Assembly (NCBI GenBank): GCA_021713295.1
Contig: JAKJJU010000005.1
Coordinates: 1 to 64,000, forward strand
Direction: 5' to 3'
DNA from: Thiotrichales bacterium 19S3-11
GTDB taxonomy: Bacteria; Pseudomonadota; Gammaproteobacteria; Francisellales; Francisellaceae
Length of the DNA: 64,000 nt
Under the pieces are notes generated by a model. It saw nothing but the letters and a program-made list of their open reading frames with translations. It ran no database searches and was not told the DNA's origin. Shown here piece after piece: positions 1 to 8,081 of the stretch. How positions within the stretch are numbered: the stretch's first letter is position 1; the number at the start of each line of letters is the position of its first letter. Made by a program: the position numbers and the translations under genes.

Positions 1-1269
1 ATGCGACAGCAGGCAGTGATTATACAACGTTAACTGGTACAGTAACGATCTTAGCTGGAGCAACGACAGCCACAATTGATGTTAGTGTGATTGATGAAAG
101 TCTATTAGAAGATAATGAAACGGTAGTTGTCACGTTAGATAGCATTACTTCTGGGGATGCAGATATAAGCATAGGAGCATTGAATTCAGATACAGTAACA
201 ATTGCAGATGACGATACGGCGGAAGTTACCATTGCAGCAACGACGGCCAGCGCAACAGAACCGGGTGGTGTTGGTAATGATGGTCAATTTACCGTCACGT
301 TAAGTAATCCAAGTGATACCGATACGGTAATCAGCTACAGTGTTACAGGGGATGCAACAGCAGGCAGTGATTATACAGCGCTAACAGGATCTGTCACGAT
401 TTTAGCTGGAGCAACGACAGCCACAATTGATGTTAGTGTGATTGATGAAAGTCTATTAGAAGATAATGAAACGGTAGTAGTCACGTTAGATAGCATTACT
501 TCTGGGGATGCAGATATAAGCATAGGTGCCAGCGATAATGCAACGGTTACCATCAATGATGACGATCTAGCGGAAGTTACCATTGCAGCAACGACGGCCA
601 ACGCAACAGAACCAGGTGGTGTTGGTAATGATGGTCAATTTACCGTCACGTTAAGTAATCCAAGTGATACCGATACGGTAATCAGCTACAGTGTTACAGG
701 GGATGCGACAGCAGGCAGTGATTATACAGCGCTAACAGGATCTGTCACGATCTTAGCTGGAGCAACGACAGCCACAATTGATGTTAGTGTTTTAGATGAT
801 TTTCAATTAGAAGATAATGAAACGGTAGTAGTCACGTTAGATAGCATTACTTCTGGGGATGCAGATATAAGCATAGGAGCATTGAATTCAGATACAGTAA
901 CAATTGCAGATGACGATACGGCGGAAGTTACCATTGCAGCAACGACGGCCAACGCAACAGAACCGGGTGGTGTTGGTAATGATGGTCAATTTACCGTCAC
1001 GTTAAGTAATCCAAGTGATACCGATACGGTCATCAGCTACAGTGTGACAGGGAATGCGACAGCAGGCAGTGATTATACAGCGCTAACAGGATCTGTCACG
1101 ATTTTAGCTGGAGCAACGACAGCCACAATTGATGTTAGTGTTTTAGATGATTTTGAAGTAGAAGATAATGAAACAGTGATTGTCACATTAGATCGTGTTA
1201 CCTCAGGTGATGCTGATATTCGCATTGGTAGATCAAGTTTAGATACAGTGATTATCAGTAGTGATGACA
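1..1269 (+). repeat. 351-bp in-frame tandem DNA repeats
   Basis: The marker CAGGCAGTGATTATACA recurs at 10, 361, 712 and 1063, and GCGGAAGTTACCATTGCAGC at 219, 570 and 921, an exact period of 351 bp (117 codons). Copies are almost identical in DNA as well as protein, implying recent duplication or gene conversion. Differences fall in blocks: VIDESLL versus VLDDF-type in mid-unit, and ALNSDTVTIAD versus ASDNATVTIND at the unit end. The last copy decays after about 1140. The array continues upstream of the window. Confidence 0.95.
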
Positions 1270-2138
1270 TAGCCCCGCCTATTTTAGATAAAATGCAAGA
1301 TTTAGTTAATAGCTTGGAGCTTAATCGAAGTGGAGTTGAGATTGCACAGCATAAAAGTATAGCTTTAGCAAAATCTGCAAATGTAGATGTAAACGAGATA
1401 TATAATTCTGAGAATAAGGAAAGTAAAGTTACCGTGAAAATTGATGTTGATGTTGATGTTGATGTTGATCAAACGAATCATCCATTAGGGACAGTATTTA
1501 ATCCATATGAGATTAGTATTACAAGAGAGCAAACTAAACAATTTATGACTGTAGCTAATATAGCTGGTGTCAATATTGATTTTCATAATATAGACGATAA
1601 CAATATTCTATTAATAGAAAATGCAAATGAAATTAAAGTGAAATATGTTGGTAATGCTGATTATGAGGGTGAAACTAACTTTATCGTTAGAATATATAAA
1701 GATAATGTTATGCATTATCAGTTACATTTTAAATTATCAACAGATGATCAAAAAGACGAAGCGGTTGCTGTAAATGGAGCGAATGGAAATGGCAGCGTTA
1801 TGCCTGTAGACAAAGCTCAGGTTGAGAAAGTCTATCAATTATTTAGTGAGTCTAATTTAGAAGAAGCAATTGCAAAATTAGAAGATGTTAAGCTTGAGAG
1901 TGGTCAAGGTGAAATGAAAGCAATGATTGCTGAGTTATTAGATAAGGTAACAGAGGATAAAACAACAACGTTCTTAACACCAAGTCTATTAGAGAGTATT
2001 AAAGATAGATTATTAAGCGATCAATCAGTTGATATAGATCAATTGCTTGCGGAACAAGAGAGTGAGCGTGAATTAAGTTATCGTTATCAATTAGAGCAAA
2101 CAAAACATTATTTATTAAAATTATTTGGTAAAAAATAA
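1..2138 (+). CDS. Calx-beta tandem-repeat surface protein, 5' end outside window
   Basis: The frame is open from base 3, so the gene begins upstream and only the last ~712 codons are seen; the GTG at 87 is just another repeat codon. To about base 1269 the protein consists of 117-residue Calx-beta-type units, each running from AEVTIAATTA through VTLSNPSDTDT and LEDNETV to a TV-I-x-DDD end. Calx-beta domains are Ca2+-binding beta sandwiches common in large bacterial adhesins, and the acidic DDD ends fit that. The C-terminal ~290 residues are non-repetitive: a VDVDVD tract near base 1450, a beta-rich stretch, then a charged helical tail ending LLKLFGKK. No LPXTG, autotransporter barrel or RTX nonapeptides are visible in this part, so the export route is unknown. 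Expected role: surface-exposed or secreted adhesin-like protein. The repeat fold is fairly sure; function and secretion are inference. Confidence 0.8.
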   Translation, partial: ATAGSDYTTLTGTVTILAGATTATIDVSVIDESLLEDNETVVVTLDSITSGDADISIGALNSDTVTIADDDTAEVTIAATTASATEPGGVGNDGQFTVTLSNPSDTDTVISYSVTGDATAGSDYTALTGSVTILAGATTATIDVSVIDESLLEDNETVVVTLDSITSGDADISIGASDNATVTINDDDLAEVTIAATTANATEPGGVGNDGQFTVTLSNPSDTDTVISYSVTGDATAGSDYTALTGSVTILAGATTATIDVSVLDDFQLEDNETVVVTLDSITSGDADISIGALNSDTVTIADDDTAEVTIAATTANATEPGGVGNDGQFTVTLSNPSDTDTVISYSVTGNATAGSDYTALTGSVTILAGATTATIDVSVLDDFEVEDNETVIVTLDRVTSGDADIRIGRSSLDTVIISSDDIAPPILDKMQDLVNSLELNRSGVEIAQHKSIALAKSANVDVNEIYNSENKESKVTVKIDVDVDVDVDQTNHPLGTVFNPYEISITREQTKQFMTVANIAGVNIDFHNIDDNNILLIENANEIKVKYVGNADYEGETNFIVRIYKDNVMHYQLHFKLSTDDQKDEAVAVNGANGNGSVMPVDKAQVEKVYQLFSESNLEEAIAKLEDVKLESGQGEMKAMIAELLDKVTEDKTTTFLTPSLLESIKDRLLSDQSVDIDQLLAEQESERELSYRYQLEQTKHYLLKLFGKK
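1443..1469 (+). repeat. Hexanucleotide GATGTT microsatellite
   Basis: Four perfect GATGTT units plus a terminal GAT encode alternating Asp-Val at the boundary between the Calx-beta array and the unique C-terminal region. A 6-bp unit keeps frame, so slippage would change linker length and charge without switching the gene off. Confidence 0.85.
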
Positions 2139-2155
2139 GGCTTATAATTAAGACT

Positions 2156-2174
2156 CATAAAAGATTATTTTATG
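2156..2174. terminator. AT-rich hairpin between convergent genes
   Basis: CATAAAA (2156-2162), loop GATTA, TTTTATG (2168-2174) forms a perfect 7-bp stem between the Calx-beta gene and bamE and overlaps the bamE stop. It could act as a weak bidirectional terminator, but the stem has little GC. Confidence 0.35.
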
Positions 2175-2607
2175 GGTTGGCTTGGAGCGTTTTTGATTTA
2201 GTTTGCTCGTTTGCTTGACTATTTAATGGCTCAGTATTTGATTTATTTGCATTATCTTCTTTTGTATATTCAATAACTTGTGGTGGAGGGTAATCTCCAG
2301 CAATACTAATAAGTTTTCCATCACTAAACTCAACCTGTAGTTGTTTCTCTTCCATTGTTGTGTTGTAGTGCTTAATTGTATAGACATAATACCAAGTGTT
2401 CTTATGAAAAGGATCTACAATATCGGGTGAGCCAAGAATAAATTGAACTTGTGATTGAGTCATACCAGGTTTTAATTGTTGAATATCCTTTTGAGTAATA
2501 ATTTTACCTTGTTGTACTGGTGCAGTATAGGGTGTGAATAGACTGCAGGCACTTAGGCTTAAAGTAAATGCAACTAGTAATGGGGCTAACGCTTTTTGAT
2601 TGATCAT
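2170..2607 (-). CDS. bamE: Outer membrane assembly lipoprotein BamE
   Basis: 145-residue lipoprotein of the BamE/SmpA family, the small accessory subunit of the BAM complex that inserts beta-barrel proteins in the outer membrane. A signal peptide ends in lipobox LSAC with Cys21 as the acylation site. The family core follows: DIQQLKPGMTQSQV, then FILGSPDIVDPF and NTWYYVY. Family members are usually ~110-120 residues; this one adds a hydrophilic Asn/Lys/Gln-rich tail of about 40 residues after DYPPPQ. It is divergent from fur with 111 bp between the starts, the usual bamE-fur arrangement in gammaproteobacteria. I see no good ribosome binding site before this ATG. Confidence 0.93.
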   Translation of the reverse strand: MINQKALAPLLVAFTLSLSACSLFTPYTAPVQQGKIITQKDIQQLKPGMTQSQVQFILGSPDIVDPFHKNTWYYVYTIKHYNTTMEEKQLQVEFSDGKLISIAGDYPPPQVIEYTKEDNANKSNTEPLNSQANEQTKSKTLQANP

Positions 2608-2718
2608 TGTATAATACGGGCTTAATTTATTTTATAAAGTTATGACATGATAATCGAATCAAGCGCATGACTCAATAAATAGTAAAAATATTACATCAAT
2701 TAAAATGGGTATAACATT

Positions 2719-3147
2719 ATGTCAAAACAGCAGGAATTGAAAGAAGCCGGTCTAAGGGTAACTCAGCCACGGGTTAAAATATTGCAGTTATTAGAGGCAT
2801 CCAAAGGAGATCGTCACTTTTCCGCTGAAGAGGTTCACTATGAATTGCAAAAGCAAGGAGAACAGGTTGCATTGGCAACTGTTTATCGAGTGTTAGGGCA
2901 ATTTGAAGATGCGGGATTAGTAAATCGATTGAACTTAGGAGATGATCAAGCGGTTTATGAATTAGTGCCAGATCATCATCACGATCATATGATTTGTGTT
3001 TCTTGCCGTAAGGTTGAAGAATTTTATGATGATGTAATCGAGCAGCGCCAACATGTTATAGCAAAAGAAAAGGGTTATGATTTAGTAGATCATAGTCTAT
3101 GCCTTTATGTTATTTGTAAGGATTGTCAAAGAAAAGAAAGAAGGTAA
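2719..3147 (+). CDS. fur: Ferric uptake regulator Fur
   Basis: 142 residues, the normal Fur length. The N-terminal winged helix has GLRVTQPRVKIL and the recognition segment VALATVYRVLGQFEDAGL. The C-terminal dimerisation and metal region has the His-rich DHHHDHMICVSC motif, with a second Cys pair near the end (CLYVICKDC), consistent with a structural Zn(Cys)4 site plus the regulatory Fe2+ site. Fur with Fe2+ represses iron-uptake genes and may affect acnA and the LbtU-like porins in this window, although I did not find a convincing Fur box there. It is divergent from bamE and convergent with diaA. Confidence 0.96.
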   Translation: MSKQQELKEAGLRVTQPRVKILQLLEASKGDRHFSAEEVHYELQKQGEQVALATVYRVLGQFEDAGLVNRLNLGDDQAVYELVPDHHHDHMICVSCRKVEEFYDDVIEQRQHVIAKEKGYDLVDHSLCLYVICKDCQRKERR

Positions 3148-3169
3148 TTAAATGAAAATCTAAATTTTT

Positions 3170-3766
3170 TTAGAAGCTTTCAGAACCAAATAACTTTTGG
3201 TCAATTAAGTCGCACAGGATATGAATAATTAATGTTTGACACTCTTGGATATGAGGTATTTTTTTAGAAGGCACCATAATCTCAATATCATTATTTTCTA
3301 AAGACTGGGCTATGCTACTGGTTTGGCCACCGGTGATTGCAATGACTTTGCTACCTTTTTCATGAGCAACGTGTATTGCTTGAATAATATTCTCAGCATG
3401 ACTATCTGTTGAGATCGCAATTAATATATCTGATTCACTGGCAAGTGCATAAATTTGTTTGGAAAAAATTTCTCTGTAGTGGTCAGTACTACCAATGGCA
3501 GTTAAGGTAGGAACATTAGATGTCAGAGCAATTGCAGGTAGTGAGGGTCGTTCCATTTCATAGCGATTGAGTAATTGTGCTGATAGGTGTTGTGCATTTG
3601 CTGCAGCACCATCATTTCCACAAGTAAAAATTTTGCCGCCATTGAGTAGTGTTTGTACGATTAAATCACCAGCCTGGGCAATTGGCTCACTAAGTACATC
3701 AGCTGACGATATCATCATTTGAATGCTATTGGAGAAATGCTCTTTTACCCGTTCACTCAGTAGCAT
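3170..3766 (-). CDS. diaA: DnaA initiator-associating protein DiaA (SIS domain)
   Basis: 198 residues from the ATG at 3766, which has AAGGGA upstream; a longer frame to 3835 adds 23 residues without such a site. It is a single SIS domain similar to phosphoheptose isomerase GmhA, but details favour DiaA: CGNDGAAANAQHLSAQ, ERPSLPAIAL, and the end CDLIDQKLF. Leu-Phe in that position corresponds to the E. coli DiaA residues needed for DnaA contact. The catalytic Glu of GmhA (AEEL) is replaced (SAQLL), so isomerase activity is unlikely. DiaA tetramers promote DnaA assembly at oriC. The tail is convergent with fur. GmhA remains the alternative reading. Confidence 0.82.
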   Translation of the reverse strand: MLLSERVKEHFSNSIQMMISSADVLSEPIAQAGDLIVQTLLNGGKIFTCGNDGAAANAQHLSAQLLNRYEMERPSLPAIALTSNVPTLTAIGSTDHYREIFSKQIYALASESDILIAISTDSHAENIIQAIHVAHEKGSKVIAITGGQTSSIAQSLENNDIEIMVPSKKIPHIQECQTLIIHILCDLIDQKLFGSESF

Positions 3767-3847
3767 AATTTTCCCTTTGTTATTGATAAATGATAAAACT
3801 TTCGGTACTCTGCCACAATATGGGTTAAAGGTCAAACGAGGAATCTG

Positions 3848-4663
3848 ATGAAATTATTGAATGAGCCGAGTTTTAGTGAAATCATTCAACGGACATGGGA
3901 ATTATATAGGCAGAATATAAAGCGACTTTTCATTATTGCTTTGATTATATCTGTCCTGTATCAGTTATTCATTATATTCATGCAGCGTTCTGGAATGGTC
4001 GATTTGATCTATCAAATGATGTTGGAAAATGCTAAAGGAAAAAGTCTCACAGAGTATGCTGATAAAGTGACACCAACGATGCATTTGGTAATCCTGATCG
4101 GTGTGATTTTTTACTTAGTTATTCTTCCTTTTGCTACAGCATTATTTCAGAATATTGTTGATGATAGCTGGCAAGGTAGATCACAAACGATATCAAAGCA
4201 TGTACGTTTTGTTTTATCGCGTTTATTTATCATTGCGCTGGCGACACTATTTGTATATATGTTATTGATGGTAGCTGTCATGATTTCAAGTGTGCTATTT
4301 GGCATATTTGGCATGTTGGTATATGCGTTTTTGATCGTATATATTCCGCTTATTTTATATGACCAAAAAACGGTATTCAGTTCACTTCAAGAAAGTTTTA
4401 AGTTAACGTTGGGTGCTTATTCTAAATCGTTAGGAATCGCTGTTTTATGTTATTTATTGTTAAATATCCCATCGATTGGAGAATGGATAATTCAAACTAT
4501 TACAGGAACGCATGATGCAATTATATTTGGTATTGACGAAGCAGTTACAATTTTCCTTTCTGCATTTGTATGGCCATTAGTTGCTATTTTGAAATTAGCT
4601 TTATATTATGCATTAAAAGCAAGACGCTATAACTTGAAAGTTCAAAATAGTAATAATCAATAA
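3848..4663 (+). CDS. Conserved multi-pass inner-membrane protein
   Basis: 271 residues with a short cytoplasmic N-terminus (SFSEIIQRTWELYRQNIKRL) followed by about six hydrophobic helices (near residues 25-45, 75-100, 130-160, 160-175, 195-212, 235-255). The layout resembles YciC/UPF0259-like or DUF975-like proteins, but I cannot assign a family firmly. It starts 81 bp from the diaA start in divergent orientation and ends before a 226-bp gap. No catalytic or transport motif is visible; function unknown. Confidence 0.75.
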   Translation: MKLLNEPSFSEIIQRTWELYRQNIKRLFIIALIISVLYQLFIIFMQRSGMVDLIYQMMLENAKGKSLTEYADKVTPTMHLVILIGVIFYLVILPFATALFQNIVDDSWQGRSQTISKHVRFVLSRLFIIALATLFVYMLLMVAVMISSVLFGIFGMLVYAFLIVYIPLILYDQKTVFSSLQESFKLTLGAYSKSLGIAVLCYLLLNIPSIGEWIIQTITGTHDAIIFGIDEAVTIFLSAFVWPLVAILKLALYYALKARRYNLKVQNSNNQ

Positions 4664-4765
4664 TCTAGATAACAAACGATCGCTTGATATAAGAAATAAA
4701 TAAATATATTAAAATTCAAAATAATTTCGTCATGATTTAGTTGGTTCCTTAAAATAAAGAAAAAG

Positions 4766-4794
4766 CATTGCTTTTTGTTTGCAATGAGTTGACA
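4766..4794 (+). promoter_or_regulatory. Inverted repeat next to a -35-like box upstream of the peroxiredoxin
   Basis: CATTGC (4766-4771) and GCAATG (4781-4786) form a 6-bp stem with a 9-base loop, followed at once by TTGACA (4789-4794), a perfect -35 hexamer. No good -10 stands at 16-18 bp. The inverted repeat could be an operator for a redox regulator, but this is speculative. Confidence 0.3.
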
Positions 4795-4889
4795 AATTAT
4801 CAAGGCTAGTGGAAACTAACACCCATAATTACCACTTGGTAAGTTTTTAGACTATTTATTGGATTAAAATTTGTAAAGGAGAGTTTAGA

Positions 4890-5495
4890 ATGGCCATTCT
4901 GGTTGGACGTCAAGCACCTGACTTCACTGCGCCAGCTGTATCAGCGACAGGAGATATAGTTGAAGCGCTCAATTTCAATCAAGCACGTGGTGGCAAGTAT
5001 GCAGCTATCGTATTTTATCCGCTTGATTTTACGTTTGTTTGTCCTTCTGAGCTGATTGCACTGGATAAACGCATAGATGCACTGAAATCGCTTGGCGTTG
5101 AAGTGTTTGCTGTGTCCATTGATTCGCATTTTACACACAATGCATGGAGAAATACACCAATTGATCAAGGTGGTATCGGCTCTGTGAACTATACAATGGT
5201 AGCAGATATTGATCACAGTATTACAAAGGCCTATGGCGTAGAACATCCGCAAGTCGGTGTTGCCTTTCGTGGGACATTCTTAATTGACCAAGGTGGTGTT
5301 GTTCGTCATCAGGTTGTCAATGATTTGCCGCTTGGGCGTAATATGGATGAATTAGTTCGTATGGTAGAGGCGTTACGTTTTCATGAAGAGCATGGTGAAG
5401 TGTGCCCCGCTGGATGGAACAAAGGAGATCAAGGCATGACTGCTTCTCCAGAAGGTGTTGCTGCATACTTAAAAGGTAATGCAGAAGAGCTATAG
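4890..5495 (+). CDS. Typical 2-Cys peroxiredoxin (AhpC/TSA family)
   Basis: 201-residue thiol peroxidase of the Prx1/AhpC class. The peroxidatic cysteine is Cys51 in PLDFTFVCPSE and the resolving cysteine is Cys172 in GEVCPAGW, so both halves of the 2-Cys cycle are present. Further family marks are APDFTAPAV and FRGTFLIDQGG. It reduces H2O2, organic peroxides and possibly peroxynitrite in the cytoplasm; no AhpF or thioredoxin reductase is adjacent. The start has AAAGGAGAG at ideal spacing. Codon use is richer in GC-ending codons than its neighbours, as expected of an abundant protein. It stands alone, with 226 bp upstream and about 250 bp downstream. Confidence 0.95.
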   Translation: MAILVGRQAPDFTAPAVSATGDIVEALNFNQARGGKYAAIVFYPLDFTFVCPSELIALDKRIDALKSLGVEVFAVSIDSHFTHNAWRNTPIDQGGIGSVNYTMVADIDHSITKAYGVEHPQVGVAFRGTFLIDQGGVVRHQVVNDLPLGRNMDELVRMVEALRFHEEHGEVCPAGWNKGDQGMTASPEGVAAYLKGNAEEL

Positions 5496-5649
5496 TTTTA
5501 ACGTATTTTTGAACTTTAAAGAGTAAGGATTTGGTAATAATTATCGCTGCGTTATAAAAAAGCAAATAATTTATGTAATCAGGCTTGCATTTTATTTTGA
5601 TACTGACTAACTTAGGTGGTAATAAAGTGCTAATTTTTAGATTTTTTGC

Positions 5650-5678
5650 TTGAAATTGGAAAAAGTGGCGCATAAAAT
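5650..5678 (+). promoter_or_regulatory. Sigma-70-type promoter for the LbtU-like porin
   Basis: TTGAAA (5650-5655), a 17-bp spacer, then TAAAAT (5673-5678), leaving a leader of about 60 bases before the GTG start at 5745. Both hexamers match consensus at five of six positions. Confidence 0.6.
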
Positions 5679-5744
5679 TCAGTTACCGAATCAAAAGGAC
5701 GCTTTTGGTTAACATTTATCATAACAAAAATGAGGAGAAAGGAC

Positions 5745-7157
5745 GTGAGAGTAAAAACAATTGTTACTGCATTGACTGCCGGTATGATTGTTTCAGGTTC
5801 AGCGATGGCAGCTTCTTCGGATGTCGATGCTAAAATTGCAAACCTACAACAACAAATTCAACAGCTTCAAGCTCAGGTGAACGGCGGATCTAGCAGTTCT
5901 TCTATGAGCAGTAAGTCAAATGCAAACACAGGCGGTGTTTCATTTGTTAAATACGATGCTGATTATTCTGAACAGATGTTAAACAACCAGGATTCTGGTG
6001 TTGATCGTGAATTAGCAATTTTGAAATCACGTCAAAGTGGTCAATTAACACCTAATTCAATCTATCTTGGTGGTAAAGGTGAGCTTCAAGCTCAGTTCCG
6101 CCGCTTGAATAACGTTTCTGAAGGTAACGTTGGTGGTGCTGGTACTGAAGTTGAGTCAAGTAACTCTACTGCAATTGAACTACCTTATGCTAATGTAATC
6201 TTTACATCAACAATTGGTGACTGGGTAACTGGCTATGCAAATATGGCGGTACTTAACCCTGTAACTAATGATGTTGTCATGCCAGATGCTTACTTTGTTG
6301 TAGGTAATCTAGATAAAGCTCCAGTTTACACTTGGGGTGGTGTTAAGACTGTTGACTTTGGTGATTTCTCTATGGTTAACACTTACATTCCTGGAATCAC
6401 TCGTGCGGCATTCTTAGCTTCAGGCGGACAGTTTGGTGTTGGTTTCCATAACTATGGTGTGACTGCAACAGTAACGTTACTAAATGGTAACGCAAACGGT
6501 GCGCTTAATACATCTAACCCAGGCAACCAAAGTCAGGTTAATAACTTTGCTGCTAACGTTAAGTATGAACAAACGCTTAATGGCAAGTTCACTTATCATG
6601 TTGGTACTGGCTATATTAATGGTACTGGCTTCCGTGGTCAAAATTATAACACTACTACAGGTGAAGGTGATCGAGTTGGTGCATGGACTGCGAATGCAGG
6701 CTTTGATGTTGCAGGATTTGCATTATCAACAGACTTTGTTATGACAACTAATAGTGTCTATGGCTTAGCAAATAACAGTGCATTAAACCCAGTTGATCAA
6801 ACAAACTCTTCTGGTAGCCCTTGGCAGAATACTAACTTGTTTAGCTGGCCTTGGATTGTAGGTTATACATCTCAAATGACTAGTGCGTTTAATTCAGGTA
6901 AGATCTTGAAAGCGTGGGATGTGAATTCATCATACTCTATGCCGTTAATGGGTCATGATTCTGTATTCTTCTTTAGCTACAGTCAGTTGTATCAAGATAA
7001 TGATAATAACATTTATCAGTTTACAGCTGGTGCTCGTACTAATGTTATTGATACATTGTGGTTTGGTCTTGCTTATAACTTTGCTGGTGGTAAGCTTAAC
7101 TATAACTCACTACAATCTTCAAATGTTGTTCAAGCAGACGTTACAGTTTACTTCTAA
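5745..7157 (+). CDS. LbtU-family outer-membrane porin
   Basis: 470 residues from GTG 5745. The upstream ATG at 5730 reads through its own ribosome site (AGGAGAAAGGAC), so GTG is preferred. A signal peptide ends GSAMA|ASS. The mature N-terminus has a short coiled coil (KIANLQQQIQQLQAQV), a Ser/Asn-rich linker, then a beta-barrel region with alternating aromatic strands ending in VTVYF, a typical C-terminal Phe signature for BAM substrates. The coiled coil plus barrel and the motifs YLGGKGELQ and VDFGDFS resemble LbtU-type proteins, known from Legionella as a legiobactin siderophore receptor; without that siderophore the substrate here is unknown. A paralogue lies at 35432-36652. It has its own promoter and terminator, so it is monocistronic and probably highly expressed. 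Confidence 0.82.
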   Translation: MRVKTIVTALTAGMIVSGSAMAASSDVDAKIANLQQQIQQLQAQVNGGSSSSSMSSKSNANTGGVSFVKYDADYSEQMLNNQDSGVDRELAILKSRQSGQLTPNSIYLGGKGELQAQFRRLNNVSEGNVGGAGTEVESSNSTAIELPYANVIFTSTIGDWVTGYANMAVLNPVTNDVVMPDAYFVVGNLDKAPVYTWGGVKTVDFGDFSMVNTYIPGITRAAFLASGGQFGVGFHNYGVTATVTLLNGNANGALNTSNPGNQSQVNNFAANVKYEQTLNGKFTYHVGTGYINGTGFRGQNYNTTTGEGDRVGAWTANAGFDVAGFALSTDFVMTTNSVYGLANNSALNPVDQTNSSGSPWQNTNLFSWPWIVGYTSQMTSAFNSGKILKAWDVNSSYSMPLMGHDSVFFFSYSQLYQDNDNNIYQFTAGARTNVIDTLWFGLAYNFAGGKLNYNSLQSSNVVQADVTVYF

Positions 7158-7203
7158 TTGTAATTTTTGTTTGTATCAATATAGCGATATTGTATCTATT
7201 ATT

Positions 7204-7226
7204 AAGCCACCTTACGGTGGCTTTTT
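7204..7226 (+). terminator. Rho-independent terminator after the LbtU-like porin
   Basis: AAGCCACC (7204-7211), loop TTAC, GGTGGCTT (7216-7223), running into a T stretch to 7226. A perfect 8-bp GC-rich stem with a U-tract, 46 bp after the stop codon. Confidence 0.93.
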
Positions 7227-7321
7227 TCGTTTTAGATTAATCTGAATATAATTATCATAAAGTCATTACTTTACAAACGATTGAAATTCCCTACAATACA
7301 AAGAGGAATAGATAATTTTTT

Positions 7322-8050
7322 GTGCGTATGCGTCAGATATTTTTAGATACAGAAACCAGTGGTTTTAGCTTTAAGGATGGTCACCGAATTATCGAGTTTG
7401 GTGGTGTAGAAGCAATAAATCGTAAACTTACTGGTAATGATTTGCATCTTTATTTTAGACCTGATATTGAAATTGAAAAAGGTGCATTCGAGGTTCATGG
7501 CATTTCAAATGAGCAATTAATGAGCGAGCTGCCTTTTGAAGCTAAAGTTGATGAAATTATGAACTATTTAAAAGGAGCTGAGTTAGTTATTCATAACGCT
7601 GGATTTGATGTGCCCTTTCTTGATTACGAATTAAATAGGCTACCAAAAAATCATTGGGGTACGCTAAAAGAGCATTGTCAAGTTGTTGATACTCTAATTA
7701 TGGCGCGTAAGCTTCATCCGGGGCAAAGAAACTCATTGGATGCATTGTGTCGGCGATACATGATTAGTAATGCACATCGTACGCTACATGGCGCGCTATT
7801 AGATGCTCAGTTACTTGCAAAAGTATATTTTGCTATGACTGGAGGACAAACTCAGTTAGCACTGACAGAAGCATCAGAGATTAAAAAGGTAGAAGATGAG
7901 ACAAATAAGGTTGATCTTAGTGAATTAAAACTGAAGTTGGCGAAGTTATTACCAGCGAGTGAAGCTGCGCATCAATCTTATATAGAGTTACTAGAAAAAA
8001 AATCAACCAATGGGGTATTGTGGCAATTGATCGAGGATAAAAATTCTTGA
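7322..8050 (+). CDS. dnaQ: DNA polymerase III epsilon subunit (proofreading exonuclease)
   Basis: About 242 residues with the DEDDh exonuclease motifs in order: ExoI FLDTETSG with the first Asp/Glu pair, ExoII VIHNAGFDVPFLDYEL, and ExoIII HGALLDAQLLAKVY. After the exonuclease domain (residues 1-~180) comes a short C-terminal segment that in E. coli binds the polymerase alpha subunit. It removes mismatched 3' ends during replication. The start is a GTG at 7322 or the ATG two codons later at 7328; AGAGGA at 7302 lies closer to the GTG. The MaoC-like gene follows after 31 bp. Confidence 0.94.
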   Translation: MRMRQIFLDTETSGFSFKDGHRIIEFGGVEAINRKLTGNDLHLYFRPDIEIEKGAFEVHGISNEQLMSELPFEAKVDEIMNYLKGAELVIHNAGFDVPFLDYELNRLPKNHWGTLKEHCQVVDTLIMARKLHPGQRNSLDALCRRYMISNAHRTLHGALLDAQLLAKVYFAMTGGQTQLALTEASEIKKVEDETNKVDLSELKLKLAKLLPASEAAHQSYIELLEKKSTNGVLWQLIEDKNS

Positions 8051-8081
8051 GTGATTGGGTTACCATTTAAGGAGGATTACA

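Noticed and set aside
1-1269. CRISPR array or other non-coding repeat
   Set aside because: The unit is 351 bp, contiguous without spacers, and codes for a Calx-beta domain in one frame.
20-1270. Open frames on the minus strand across the repeat array (20-232, 371-601, 1073-1270)
   Set aside because: They are antisense copies of the tandem repeats, recur with the 351-bp period, and lack ribosome sites; the plus-strand Calx-beta frame explains the sequence.
3159-3174. TCTAAA/TTTAGA hairpin between fur and diaA as a terminator
   Set aside because: Stem is six A-T-dominated pairs in a T-run; too weak to call, although some bidirectional 3' end is expected there.
4941-5673. Minus-strand frames at 4941-5252 and 5317-5673
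   Set aside because: Antisense to the peroxiredoxin gene and its downstream gap; composition is not protein-like and no ribosome site is seen.
6484-7245. Plus-strand frames at 6484-6744 and 6955-7245
   Set aside because: Out-of-frame shadows of the LbtU-like porin; the second runs through its terminator.
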